This document shows positions 33,355 to 42,122 of a stretch of 64,000 nucleotides of DNA, piece by piece. The stretch spans positions 81,970 through 145,969 of the forward strand of contig NZ_JFKA01000010.1 in assembly GCF_002115755.1 (NCBI RefSeq), given 5' to 3'. Source of the DNA: Thalassospira mesophila (GTDB lineage Bacteria > Pseudomonadota > Alphaproteobacteria > Rhodospirillales > Thalassospiraceae). The notes under the pieces were generated by a model that did no database searches, was not told the origin of the DNA, and was given only the letters and a program-made list of their open reading frames with translations. A program made the position numbers and the translations under genes. Every line of letters starts with the position of its first letter. Within the stretch, counting starts at the first letter, position 1.

Positions 33355-35499
33355 CTAACAGGCCGCGATGGTGCGATAGGTGTTGCGCCCGCCTTTTTTG
33401 GCCAGATAAAGCGCGCGATCTGCCTTGCGATATAAATTATCGGCATCGCATTCGCAGCCCTTGCAATAGCTGATGCCAATACTGGCCCCGACGGTAATTT
33501 CGTTGCCGTCAATCATACGCGGGCGGCCGATTTCCTGAATGATGCGCGCGGCGGGAATTTGTGCTTCTTCGGGGTTGCCCATGGCGGGCAGTAAAATGGC
33601 AAATTCATCGCCGCCCAAACGGGCCACCACATCGGCATCGCGAAAGCGCGAGCGCAAAAAGTTGGCAATTTCGATCAGTAATTTATCGCCAACCGGGTGC
33701 CCATAGGTGTCATTGACCTGTTTGAACCAGTCCAGATCGAGCAGCAGCAACGCGACATTCTGGTTAATACGTTCGCTTAGCCGAATGGCCTGAGCAAGCC
33801 GGTCGTTAAACAGATGCCGGTTGGCAAGCCCGGTCAGCGGGTCGGTCAGGGCCATTTGGCGAATTTGTTCCTCGATCGCCTTGGACGGGGTGATGTCGCT
33901 GTGGGTTCCGGCCATACGCAAGGGTCTGCCATCGGCATCCCAGTCAAAAACCTTGCCGCGGTCCAGCACCCAGATCCAGTCGCCATTTTTGTGCCGCACC
34001 CGGCATTCGCACTGGAAATAGGTGCTACGACCTTCAAAATGTTCGGTCAGCAATTTATCGGAATTTTCCAGATCATCAGGATGGCACAAATTGCGCCAGC
34101 CCTGAATGCTGGGGGTGCCCAGTTCGGCCAGGGTATAACCGATAATTTCGGCCCAGCGTTCGTTAAAGCGGATGTCGCCAGTTTGAATATTCCATTCCCA
34201 GGTTCCGGCATTGGTTCCGCGAATAATTTCATCAAGGCGCTGGCGTTCCTCGACCAACTCCTTGTTGGCATCTTCAAGCTGATGGGCATATTGATTGCGC
34301 TGGGTCACATCGAAAATAATCGAATGCAGAAATTCGCGCCCATGAATTTTAATCGACCCGGAATTAACCTCGACATCGCGAATTTCGCCATTGGCCAGAC
34401 GATGGTGAAAACTGAACCGGGCCGACCCCTGCTGCAAGGTCTGGTTTATCGCCGCATCAACGGTATCGTCGGACTGAACGTTAATCTCGCTTATTTTCAG
34501 TTGGCATATTTGCGCGTGGGTATAGCCGTAAAATGTCAATGCCGCCTGATTGGCATCGTGTATACGCCCGCTAAGCGGATCGATCAGCAATTTGATCGCC
34601 GGGTTATGCATAAACATTTGCCGGTAAATCGTTTCGCGTTCGGCCATTGCCTTTTCGACGGTGTAAACATCGCTGATATCGCAAAACGACGTGACGATGC
34701 TGTCAAATTCGCCAGTTACCGGGTGATATGCCGGTATGGCCTGCATCCGCACCCAACATGTGACCCCCGCGCCAATCTTGCGGCAAATACCAAGGATGGT
34801 AGCCTCAAATGGCTGCCCGGTGCGCGCAACAGTATTAACGGGATGGTCGGCAATACTGATCGACCCGCCAGCTTCGTCAACCAGCGCATAATTTTCACCC
34901 AGCGGGTGCCAGCCCTCAAACCGGGCCGGGTCTATATCAAATATTGTCGCCGCCGCCGCATTATGGCGGATAACCTTGCCTGCCAGATCATGGACCAGCA
35001 CCCCTTCGGCAACATGGTCGAGGATAAATTCGGTGCGATTTTGCGGGGTTTGAACGGTTTCATAATCGCAGGAACCGCTGCCAAGCGCACGCATGCTGCC
35101 CATAACGCTACGGTGCCCTTCGGGGCCTGTATCGGTCACCATGGCATGGTCAAGCACATGCACCCACGTGCCATCATGACGGCGCAGGCGAAACTGGCGT
35201 ATGATCGCCTGACTTGGCCAATCGGCAGGATCGCAGGTTGACCGCAAGCCGGCACAATCATCGGGATGAACAAAAACCCACCACCAGTTGGCCGATTTCA
35301 GCCGGATTTCACGGGCGGGAACCCCCAAAAGCCCTGCACAATTGGCACTGATGTAACTTGTCGCAGGATCTTCAAGGTCGATGCAGTAAATAACGCATGC
35401 CGTCGCGGCTGTGGCATTGTCATCGGCAATAATGCCCGCCGCAAAGCCGTCATCATGCGATTGGTCGGGCCTTCGCCCGCTATGATTGTGCGCATTCAT
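33355..35499 (-). CDS. Diguanylate cyclase with four PAS domains
   Basis: A 714-residue cytosolic signalling protein that makes the second messenger c-di-GMP. Three PAS domains occupy about 40-410 and a fourth PAS_3-type domain lies at about 425-545 (WEWNIQTGDIRFNERWAEII, ending AGTHSDITPSK). The GGDEF domain covers about 550-714, with DPLTGLANRHLFNDRL, the active-site GGDEF in ARLGGDEFAIL, and an RDAD inhibitory I-site five residues before it, so it is likely product-inhibited. No EAL domain is present, and no transmembrane helix. It is a single gene with no clear neighbours in the same pathway. The start at 35499 is an ATG near the polar N-terminus. Confidence 0.92.
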   Translation of the reverse strand: MNAHNHSGRRPDQSHDDGFAAGIIADDNATAATACVIYCIDLEDPATSYISANCAGLLGVPAREIRLKSANWWWVFVHPDDCAGLRSTCDPADWPSQAIIRQFRLRRHDGTWVHVLDHAMVTDTGPEGHRSVMGSMRALGSGSCDYETVQTPQNRTEFILDHVAEGVLVHDLAGKVIRHNAAAATIFDIDPARFEGWHPLGENYALVDEAGGSISIADHPVNTVARTGQPFEATILGICRKIGAGVTCWVRMQAIPAYHPVTGEFDSIVTSFCDISDVYTVEKAMAERETIYRQMFMHNPAIKLLIDPLSGRIHDANQAALTFYGYTHAQICQLKISEINVQSDDTVDAAINQTLQQGSARFSFHHRLANGEIRDVEVNSGSIKIHGREFLHSIIFDVTQRNQYAHQLEDANKELVEERQRLDEIIRGTNAGTWEWNIQTGDIRFNERWAEIIGYTLAELGTPSIQGWRNLCHPDDLENSDKLLTEHFEGRSTYFQCECRVRHKNGDWIWVLDRGKVFDWDADGRPLRMAGTHSDITPSKAIEEQIRQMALTDPLTGLANRHLFNDRLAQAIRLSERINQNVALLLLDLDWFKQVNDTYGHPVGDKLLIEIANFLRSRFRDADVVARLGGDEFAILLPAMGNPEEAQIPAARIIQEIGRPRMIDGNEITVGASIGISYCKGCECDADNLYRKADRALYLAKKGGRNTYRTIAAC

Positions 35500-35987
35500 G
35501 TTTTTGTTCTAATTGCTGCGTCCCCGGCACGGAACAAAATGTTCCGCAAGGTGCTGAGCGACACGTAATCATCGCTATACCCGGCTGGAACGGCTGCAAC
35601 AATTTCCTTTTATTCTCGTTCCCTAATACGACAACAGTATAGGTATAAGAATGATTCCAGCAATTGATCTGGCTTAAATTTTCGCGGGAAAATGCGGTTT
35701 TTGCACGATTTTTACCAAATTGCGCACTTTTCGACCCTAGACCTGAATATAAACGATTGTATAGGCCGTCACTTTTAAAAGGTATGGGCGTGCAAAACCC
35801 GCCAGCGCCTTTAAAAGACACGCAAATCAGGCGAATCGAATAAACCTTGGCGCGCAGGCACGGCCACACGATGCCAAAGGGCAACGCGCCACACCTGCCC
35901 CTGCAACGTCACATCGTCAAAATGGGATGCTGTTTCACCGGTGTCGCTGGCCACAAAACACGCAGCCCGGCAATATCGGGCGCGGTT
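35500..35987. other. Intergenic region between the diguanylate cyclase and ATP12 genes
   Basis: This 488-base stretch is fairly AT-rich in its middle. An imperfect inverted repeat, CTTTTAAAAGG (35772-35782) with CCTTTAAAAG (35808-35817), is visible, and a promoter for the minus-strand diguanylate cyclase is expected near 35600-35700. No convincing gene is seen; a 134-codon minus-strand ORF here has no domain and no ribosome-binding site. Confidence 0.4.
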
Positions 35988-36704
35988 TTAACCCTGATAC
36001 AGGTCGAGAAAGCGCCGGGCTGCAAGAATTTCATTACGCAGATTCTGGCGCTTTTCTTCGGCCTCGGCATCCGCGCCCCAGTTTTCGATGGCATAAATCT
36101 CATCAACCTGGGAAACGTCGAAGGCCTGTTTTGCATCGATATAACGATGTAAAACCGCCAGCCCGATAATAACCGACCCGCTTACCGTAATCAGGGTGTG
36201 AAGGGCGGCCAGTTCATGATCATCAAGCGGTTCGATCACATCTTGAACCGCCAGCAATGCAGTATCTTCCTGCGCAATGGGCATAACGCCATGCGTGACA
36301 TTTAACGATACCGACAATTCGGTTTTCGCCCAGTCAAGCAAGGGCTGCCATTGTTCGTGCTGCTTACGCATCAAATCATCAGGATATTGCGCGCGGTAAC
36401 ATAAAAGGTCGCTGCGGCCATAGCCGGTTAATTCGGCAATCACAACGGCGCGGTTTGGGGCCACGCGGTCTATCGCGGTTGCGGCAAGCTGCATGATTGG
36501 CATGGTGGACGGCACAATATGCTCACCCTGCGCGTCCCATTCGGCGGCAATTGCCTCGGCCAGGGGCTGATTGCGCAGCACAAAATCGGCCTTGCCCGGG
36601 GTTTTTACCGCCCGTCCGTCAAGATGAATACGCCACCCTTGCCCGTTTTCGGCTGGGGCGGTCGCAACCTGTTTGTAAAACCGTTTGATTGATGCATTTG
36701 CCAT
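35988..36704 (-). CDS. ATP12 family F1-ATPase assembly chaperone
   Basis: ATP12 proteins bind the F1 alpha subunit and help assemble ATP synthase; the family is shared by mitochondria and alphaproteobacteria. The 238-residue product has IKRFYKQVATA at the start, then WRIHLDGRAVKTPGKADFVL, AEWDAQGEHIVPSTMPIMQLA and the RSDLLCYRA block, as expected. The C-terminus AIENWGADAEAEEKR fits the family's conserved WG(x)D segment. It is a single gene; in related genomes it sits near rluC, crcB and a HAD phosphatase, which here lie about 7 kb away. Confidence 0.92.
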   Translation of the reverse strand: MANASIKRFYKQVATAPAENGQGWRIHLDGRAVKTPGKADFVLRNQPLAEAIAAEWDAQGEHIVPSTMPIMQLAATAIDRVAPNRAVVIAELTGYGRSDLLCYRAQYPDDLMRKQHEQWQPLLDWAKTELSVSLNVTHGVMPIAQEDTALLAVQDVIEPLDDHELAALHTLITVSGSVIIGLAVLHRYIDAKQAFDVSQVDEIYAIENWGADAEAEEKRQNLRNEILAARRFLDLYQG

Positions 36705-36941
36705 AAGGGCGATATGCCCAAAACGGCAAAAAGACGCAAGCAGTTTGATGTGAAAAACGGCATTTGGTGCCGTTAATTACGTAAATTGCATATTTTTTAC
36801 ACAAAATTTTCCGTTGCCGTGTTTTTACCCATTCCAGCAAAAGGCCAAAGCCCGCCAAACCTGTGGTTCGGCAAAGATGGCGCGAATATGGCACGGCCCT
36901 TGCTGGTATCAGGCGGGTTTTGGGCTTGAGGCAACGAAACA

Positions 36942-36958
36942 TGTCGCGAAACGCGACA
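36942..36958. promoter_or_regulatory. Palindrome before the ABC importer genes
   Basis: TGTCGCG (36942-36948) and CGCGACA (36952-36958) are perfect inverted copies around AAA, directly before the AGGAG ribosome-binding site at 36963. It may be an operator or a leader hairpin for the three-gene importer operon. Confidence 0.45.
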
Positions 36959-36978
36959 CAATCAGGAGACTTCGACAA

Positions 36979-38001
36979 ATGGGTAAATTCGGATCACGGG
37001 TCGCGGCACTGACCCTTGGGGTCGCAGCACTGGTGGTGGTACATGCCGCCAAAGCAGATACGCCGATCAAATTTTCGCTCGACTGGAAATTTGAAGGCCA
37101 TACCGCCCCTTATATTCTGGCCAAGAAAAAGGGCTATTTCTCCGACGAAGGGCTCGATGTCACGATTGATTCGGGCAATGGCTCGGTCGGGGCGATTACG
37201 CGGGTTGCCAGTGGCGCCTATGACATTTCCTTTGCCGATATCAATTCACTGGTCGAATTTAACGCAAGCCACCCCGACCAGGCCATGAAGTCGATTTTCA
37301 TGGTGTATGACCGCCCGCCGTTTTCGTTGTTCATGCTGAAAAAAAGCGGCATCACCAAACCGGAAGATTTAAAGGGTAAAACCCTTGGCGCGCCGGTTTT
37401 TGATGCCTCGCGCAAGCTGTTCCCGGCTTTCGCCGAGGCCACCGGCCTGTCGATGGATGATGTTAAATGGGAAAGCATGGACCCGCCCCTGCGCGAACCA
37501 ATGCTGGTGCGCGGTGATGTGGACGGCATTTCGGGCCACTATTTCACATCTGTTCTGAACCTTGAATCGCAGGGCATTAAAAAAGAAGACATGGTGGTCT
37601 TCAAATATGCCGATTACGGGTTGGATTTTTATGGCAACGGCATTTTGGCCTCGCGCGATATGATGGAAAACCATGGCGACGAACTGCGTGGTTTCTTGCG
37701 GGCCGTAGTTAAAGGCTGGCGCGATGCGATTGCCAACCCCGCAGAAGCCATTGCGGCCTTAAAAGAAGTTGATCCGTTAATTGACACCAAACTTGAAACC
37801 GAACGCCTGAACATGGTGATCGAGGACAATGTCGTTACCGACGAAGTTCTGGCACATGGCATGGGCCCGATTTCAACCGACCGCATGGCCAAAGCGATTG
37901 ATCAGGTCAGCCTGGCTTTTGGCATCCAAAACCCGCCCAAAGTGGCCGATATTTTCACCAGCATTTACATGCCGGGCGAAAAAGACCGCAAAATTAAATA
38001 A
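36979..38001 (+). CDS. ABC transporter substrate-binding protein, NMT1/THI5 type
   Basis: A 340-residue periplasmic binding protein. An Sec signal peptide (VAALTLGVAALVVVHAAKA) precedes the NMT1/THI5-like fold: KFSLDWKFEGHTAPYILAKK, the glycine-rich SGNGSVGAITRVASGAYDIS and KPEDLKGKTLGAPVFDASRK. Members bind thiamine precursors (HMP or its derivatives), nitrate, sulfonates or taurine; the precise ligand is not settled here. The ATG at 36979 has AGGAG upstream. It heads a binding protein-ATPase-permease operon; gaps of 37 and 23 nt indicate one transcript. No TPP riboswitch was found upstream, so a thiamine role is only one option. Confidence 0.88.
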   Translation: MGKFGSRVAALTLGVAALVVVHAAKADTPIKFSLDWKFEGHTAPYILAKKKGYFSDEGLDVTIDSGNGSVGAITRVASGAYDISFADINSLVEFNASHPDQAMKSIFMVYDRPPFSLFMLKKSGITKPEDLKGKTLGAPVFDASRKLFPAFAEATGLSMDDVKWESMDPPLREPMLVRGDVDGISGHYFTSVLNLESQGIKKEDMVVFKYADYGLDFYGNGILASRDMMENHGDELRGFLRAVVKGWRDAIANPAEAIAALKEVDPLIDTKLETERLNMVIEDNVVTDEVLAHGMGPISTDRMAKAIDQVSLAFGIQNPPKVADIFTSIYMPGEKDRKIK

Positions 38002-38038
38002 GCAAAACCGTACGCACACAAGCAGGGAGAATAAAGCT

Positions 38039-38824
38039 GTGTCCAACAGTTTTGTCGAATTGAGCAATGTCAGATTACGCTATAGCGAAGGCGATGATCT
38101 CGCACTTGATACGACGGATATGAAAATCCGCAAGGGCGAGTTTGTCGCCGTTGTCGGACCCTCGGGATGTGGTAAATCCTCCCTGCTTAAACTTGTTTCA
38201 GGGCTGATGCCGCCCAGCGACGGCACCGTCATTGTTGATGGCCACGAAGTGGCGGGGCCGTTAAAAATTGTCGGTATGGCGTTTCAAAACCCCACCCTTC
38301 TACCGTGGCGCACCACGCTTGATAACGTGTTGCTGCCGCTTGAAATTGTAAAACCGCATCGCAACCGCCTGCGCCAACACAAGGCCGAATATGTTGCGCG
38401 CGCCAAGGCGTTATTGGCCACCGTGGGGCTTGCGGGATACGAAGACAAATTCCCGTGGGAGCTTTCCGGCGGGATGCAACAGCGCGCGTCCCTGTGCCGG
38501 GCATTGATCCACGAGCCGGACCTTTTAATGCTCGACGAGCCGTTTGCCGCGCTCGATGCCTTCACCCGCGAGGAACTGTGGGACATTTTGCAAAACCTTT
38601 GGATGGTGCGGCCTTTTACCGTCATGCTGGTAACGCATGATTTGCGCGAGGCGGCCTATCTGGCAGACACGGTTTATGTGATGTCCAAGCGGCCCGGACG
38701 CATCCTGGTAGCACGCGACAACACGCTGCCCCGCCCGCGTGATCAGGAAACCACCTTTACCCAGCCCTTTATCGATCTGGTCCATGAATTGCGCAGTCAC
38801 ATTCGTGATGTGCGTGCCGCCTAA
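38039..38824 (+). CDS. ABC transporter ATP-binding protein of the NMT1-type importer
   Basis: A 261-residue ATPase of the nitrate/sulfonate/thiamine-precursor importer family. It has Walker A GPSGCGKSS, the Q-loop FQNPTLLPW, the signature LSGGMQQRASLCRAL and Walker B LLMLDEPFAALDAF, then the H-loop LVTHDLREA. The start is a GTG at 38039 with AGGGAGA 8 nt before it; the family-like SNSFVELSNVRLRYSEGDD follows. It is the second gene of the operon. Confidence 0.92.
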   Translation: MSNSFVELSNVRLRYSEGDDLALDTTDMKIRKGEFVAVVGPSGCGKSSLLKLVSGLMPPSDGTVIVDGHEVAGPLKIVGMAFQNPTLLPWRTTLDNVLLPLEIVKPHRNRLRQHKAEYVARAKALLATVGLAGYEDKFPWELSGGMQQRASLCRALIHEPDLLMLDEPFAALDAFTREELWDILQNLWMVRPFTVMLVTHDLREAAYLADTVYVMSKRPGRILVARDNTLPRPRDQETTFTQPFIDLVHELRSHIRDVRAA

Positions 38825-38847
38825 CCGCCTTTGTCAGGAAATTTGTC

Positions 38848-39618
38848 ATGACCAAAAGAACCAACCTGAGCAAGGCATCCCCGTGGATCAGTGCGGCTGT
38901 GCTGTTTTTATTGTGGGAAGGCATCGTGCGGCTTTTTCATATTCCGGTTTATGTGTTGCCCACACCGTCGGCCAGCCTTGAAGCCGCATGGCAATATCGC
39001 GATGCGATCTGGATGCACGCAACCCACACGCTTTACACAACCCTGTTCGGCTTTGCAATTGCCGTGGCTTTCGGCGTGGTTCTGGGCGCGCTTGTGGGGT
39101 CTAGCAAGGCGATTTACATTGCCGCCAACCCGTTACTGGTCGGCTTTAATTCGGTCCCCAAGGTGGCACTGGTGCCGGTTTTCGTGATGTGGTTTGGCAT
39201 TGGCACCGTGCCCGCCATCATTACTGCCTTTATCATTTCGTTTTTCCCGATTGTGGTCAATGTTGCCACCGGCCTTGCCACACTGGAACCCGAATTACGC
39301 GATGTCTTGCGATCCCTTGGGGCAACGCGCACCGATATTTTATTCAAGGTCGGCTTTCCCCGTGCCCTGCCCTATTTCTTTGCATCGCTTAAGGTCGCGG
39401 TGACGCTGGCCTTTGTCGGCTCGGTCATTTCTGAAACCGTGGCATCGAATGTTGGCGTCGGGTATTTGATGCTGGCCGCATCATCCAAATTCAACATGCC
39501 GCTGGTGTTTGCCGGTTTGCTGGTGATCGCGGTAATGGGCATTGTGATGTATGAATTTTTCAACATCATCGAACGCCGGTCCACCAAATGGGCCAACCGC
39601 GCTAACCCGGACGGGTAA
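38848..39618 (+). CDS. ABC transporter permease of the NMT1-type importer
   Basis: A 256-residue inner-membrane permease with about six transmembrane helices, starting near ISAAVLFLLWEGIVRLF. The coupling loop is ELRDVLRSLGATRTDILFKV, with the conserved EAA-type G-x-x-R and the neighbouring FPRALP. It is the third gene of the binding protein-ATPase-permease operon, 23 nt after the ATPase gene, and ends with a strong bidirectional terminator. It would form the channel as a dimer. Confidence 0.93.
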   Translation: MTKRTNLSKASPWISAAVLFLLWEGIVRLFHIPVYVLPTPSASLEAAWQYRDAIWMHATHTLYTTLFGFAIAVAFGVVLGALVGSSKAIYIAANPLLVGFNSVPKVALVPVFVMWFGIGTVPAIITAFIISFFPIVVNVATGLATLEPELRDVLRSLGATRTDILFKVGFPRALPYFFASLKVAVTLAFVGSVISETVASNVGVGYLMLAASSKFNMPLVFAGLLVIAVMGIVMYEFFNIIERRSTKWANRANPDG

Positions 39619-39640
39619 ATTTTCGACAGTTGATCCAAAC

Positions 39641-39679
39641 AAAAATGGCCGGGCCACGAGGAATCGCCCGGCCATTTTG
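39641..39679. terminator. Bidirectional terminator between the importer operon and the dienelactone hydrolase gene
   Basis: AAAATGGCCGGGC (39642-39654) pairs with GCCCGGCCATTTT (39666-39678). A-rich and T-rich flanks allow stopping from both sides. Confidence 0.88.
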
Positions 39680-39696
39680 TGAATGCGGCGACTTGA

Positions 39697-40521
39697 TCAG
39701 CCAAGTTTTTCAGTAAAAAAGTTCATGGTGCGTTGCCAGGCCAATGTGGCATCGGCATCGTCATATCGGCCACCGGTGGGGTTGGCAAAAGCGTGGTTGG
39801 CTTCGTACCAGAAAATCTGATATTCGGTTTTTCCGGCGGCTTTCAGCGACTTTTCAAAGCCATCCACCATCGATTTATTAATGTTTTGATCCAGCGTGCC
39901 AAAATGCCCCATCACCGGCGCATTCAGCGATGCCAGTTGCTGCGGTGTTTTGGCAACATTGCCATAATAAATAACACAGGCATCAACATCGGTTGCCAGT
40001 GCCGTGTTCAGCGACCAGCCGCCACCAAAACACCAGCCAACCACACCCACCTTACCCGTGCAGTCCTTGTGGTCTTTTAAATAGGCCACAGATGCCTTTA
40101 GCTTTGACGTTGCCGCAACACTGTCAACAGACGCCATCAGTTCCTTGGCCCCGTTTGCCGTGGTTGCTGCGGGTTTTCCATACAGGTCAACCGCCAGTGC
40201 GATATAACCCTGCTGGGCATATTCCGCCGCCGTGGCGCGGATCTGATCATTCAGGCCCCACCATTCGTGGATCATCACAACGGCAGATGCCGGTAACTTT
40301 GCCGGTAAAATAACCTCCGCCATCATGGTTTCGCCAGTTGGCGCAGTAATGGTGACCTTTTTCAGGGTTGATGCCGCCGCATGCGCCAAAACCGGGTCCG
40401 CCAGCACAACAGCAAGCGGCAAAACGGCCAGCCCTTTTAAAAACAGGCGTCGTTCCTGATCGGTTGCCTTGGGCGGCGGCCCCAAATGATCATGTGACCC
40501 ACATCCATCAAGCGTACACAT
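39697..40521 (-). CDS. Dienelactone hydrolase family protein, exported
   Basis: A 274-residue alpha/beta hydrolase. The catalytic triad is Cys164 in GWCFGGGWS, Asp211 (GHFGTLDQN) and His243 (EANHAF), with the conserved HEWWGLND near the front. A twin-arginine motif (ERRLFLKG, Arg24-Arg25) followed by a hydrophobic stretch suggests Tat export. Such hydrolases open dienelactones or related esters; here the substrate is not known. The ATG at 40521 has AGGAGG 5 nt upstream. It is a single gene that converges with the importer operon. Confidence 0.9.
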   Translation of the reverse strand: MCTLDGCGSHDHLGPPPKATDQERRLFLKGLAVLPLAVVLADPVLAHAAASTLKKVTITAPTGETMMAEVILPAKLPASAVVMIHEWWGLNDQIRATAAEYAQQGYIALAVDLYGKPAATTANGAKELMASVDSVAATSKLKASVAYLKDHKDCTGKVGVVGWCFGGGWSLNTALATDVDACVIYYGNVAKTPQQLASLNAPVMGHFGTLDQNINKSMVDGFEKSLKAAGKTEYQIFWYEANHAFANPTGGRYDDADATLAWQRTMNFFTEKLG

Positions 40522-40908
40522 CCAAGCCTCCTGTTTGTTGTTTTCCAACAATACCTGCCGGGGCGATGCCGCACCGCGCAGATATTGTTAAGCTTTCCCG
40601 GCAAAAGCCGTTTACGGGAAAAAGGGTTCCGCAACCGCCGCAAAATGGCAAATCACAGTCCTGTCATGGAAAAACCGGTTATTGGGGCCATCGGCATGAA
40701 AACGCCGATTTTTCGCCATTTATCAAAGAAAATCGGCCCCGAGGGGGCGCGAGGCCACCGTGATCTGGTTCACCTTTTGCGCCGCCTTGCCATGCCACGT
40801 TGTTGTAAAAACGCAGCAAAAGGCAGGCGGTGATCACATCGCAACTTTAAATCATCGGTGAACTTGCCTAGTCTGCAGGTCGCAAAATTAAAATCACGGC
40901 AGGAACAA
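40522..40908. other. Intergenic region between the dienelactone hydrolase and HAD genes
   Basis: The stretch holds a terminator-like hairpin at 40690-40713 (ATCGGC and GCCGAT with T5) without an obvious upstream gene, and the presumed promoters of the two divergent genes. A 62-codon plus-strand ORF (about 40645-40833) lacks a recognised family. Confidence 0.4.
40690..40713 (+). terminator. Terminator-like hairpin without an assigned gene
   Basis: ATCGGC (40690-40695) and GCCGAT (40704-40709) form a short stem with an 8-nt loop, followed by T5. It would end a plus-strand transcript starting between 40560 and 40690, such as a short RNA, but no promoter was identified. Confidence 0.35.
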
Positions 40909-41523
40909 ATGCAGGAAATTGAAACGGTATTGTTTGATCTGGGCGGTGTGCTGGTAAATTGGGACCCGCGCCACCTTTATCGCAAGATTTTCACCGATAG
41001 CAGCGAGATGGAATATTTTCTGGCCGAAATATGCCACCCGCACTGGAACTTCCTGCATGACAAGGCCGCACTGGAATTTGAAAATTCCATCCCCGACCTG
41101 CAACATCGCCACCCGAAATACCATGACCAGATTGCCGCCTGGCGCGACCGCTGGCCCGAAATGCTGGCCGGGTCCATTGGCGGCACCGAACGGGTACTCG
41201 AAGACCTGAAACACCAAAACAAGGTCCGGCTTTATGCCCTGACCAACTGGTCTCACCAGACATGGCCACATGCCTTGGCGAAATTTCCCTTTTTGCAAAA
41301 TTTTGAGGGGATTTTGGTATCGGGCCAGGAAAAACTGGCAAAACCGGACCCGCGCATTTTTGATCTCGCTGCCAGCCGGTTCGGGTTTGATCCCAAAACC
41401 ACGTTATTTATTGACGATGTTGAAAAGAACATTCAACAAGCCCGCGAAATGGGCTTTGCCACCCACTGGTTTCGCGACCCGGCCAAGCTGCGCAAGGATT
41501 TGATGGATCGGGGCATTCTGTAA
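40909..41523 (+). CDS. HAD family hydrolase (HAD-IA)
   Basis: A 204-residue HAD-superfamily phosphatase with motif I VLFDLGGVLVNWD (Asp10 and following), motif II LYALTNWSHQTW, motif III GQEKLAKPDPRIFD and motif IV LFIDDVEKNIQQA. It resembles the short-cap HAD-IA group of YihX-like glucose-1-phosphatases and haloacid-dehalogenase relatives; the substrate is not set. The ATG at 40909 has AGGA 5 nt upstream; an in-frame start at 40858 would add 17 residues. A strong hairpin lies after the gene. Confidence 0.88.
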   Translation: MQEIETVLFDLGGVLVNWDPRHLYRKIFTDSSEMEYFLAEICHPHWNFLHDKAALEFENSIPDLQHRHPKYHDQIAAWRDRWPEMLAGSIGGTERVLEDLKHQNKVRLYALTNWSHQTWPHALAKFPFLQNFEGILVSGQEKLAKPDPRIFDLAASRFGFDPKTTLFIDDVEKNIQQAREMGFATHWFRDPAKLRKDLMDRGIL

Positions 41524-41557
41524 GCCCGCCTGCGCTGCCCCCCCCTTAAAACACCAA

Positions 41558-41586
41558 CGGGCCGGTGGCATTACGCCACCGGCCCG
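41558..41586. terminator. GC-rich hairpin after the HAD gene
   Basis: CGGGCCGGTGGC (41558-41569) and GCCACCGGCCCG (41575-41586) form a perfect 12-bp stem with a 5-nt loop. T-runs on both sides are weak (GTTTTAAGG on the minus side). It may serve as a terminator for the convergent genes on both strands. Confidence 0.6.
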
Positions 41587-41615
41587 ACCTGGTTAACCCG
41601 CCACAAACAAGGGGA

Positions 41616-42113
41616 CTATTTTTTCGCATCCCGCAAATAGGTTGCGAAAACATCGCCAAAAACCTGCTGCCAGCCGGTGATGTAGCCATCACGCACAGCC
41701 GTGGCAATTTCACCCAGATTTTCCCATTCCCAATGCACCAGTTTGATCACGCAATGGCCAAAGGCATTTTGATCAAAGCTGACACTGACGCGGGTATAGT
41801 CCCCCGCATCCCAGCCCGGATGCCAGGTAAAGGCAACCTGTTCGCCCGGCAGCCAGATTTCGATCTTGCCCCAGGTCAGCGGTGTGCGCCCACGGGCGGT
41901 TTCAATAATTTCACCACCCAGACCGGGATGCATTTTAATGCCGGTGCATTCTTCGCGTGAAATGGTGTGGCTGGCACGCGGCCACCATTCATTAAAGTTT
42001 TCGGTAAAGGCGATAAAGGCGGCTTCGGGATCGCGCGGTACTGTAATTTCCACAGTAACCGGATCAAGCAGTGCCATATCCGCGCCGTCGGTGGTAAAAC
42101 TTTCGTCAGTCAT
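41616..42113 (-). CDS. SRPBCC family protein (AHSA1-like)
   Basis: A 165-residue protein of the SRPBCC/START-like fold. The VEITVPRDPEAAFIAFTENF start and the WWPRASHTI segment with TWHPGWDAGDYTRVSVSFD match the AHSA1-like group of ligand-binding proteins, whose functions are varied and mostly unknown. It follows the HAD phosphoglycolate phosphatase-like gene by 9 nt on the same strand, so they are likely cotranscribed. The start at 42113 is an ATG. Confidence 0.85.
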   Translation of the reverse strand: MTDESFTTDGADMALLDPVTVEITVPRDPEAAFIAFTENFNEWWPRASHTISREECTGIKMHPGLGGEIIETARGRTPLTWGKIEIWLPGEQVAFTWHPGWDAGDYTRVSVSFDQNAFGHCVIKLVHWEWENLGEIATAVRDGYITGWQQVFGDVFATYLRDAKK

Positions 42114-42122
42114 GCTCTTGCC

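Noticed and set aside
33814..35241. 475-codon open frame on the plus strand across the diguanylate cyclase gene
   Set aside because: It is antisense to a clear PAS-GGDEF protein, has no family pattern, and such long antisense frames are common in GC-rich genes.
35480..35884. 134-codon minus-strand ORF between the cyclase and ATP12 genes
   Set aside because: It overlaps the start of the cyclase gene, lacks a start signal and shows no domain.
36705..36978. Possible TPP riboswitch before the NMT1-type importer
   Set aside because: The conserved CUGAGA and ACCUGA elements were not found in this stretch.
40585..40833. 82-codon plus-strand ORF before the HAD gene
   Set aside because: It spans a terminator-like hairpin and shows no family; no ribosome-binding site was found.
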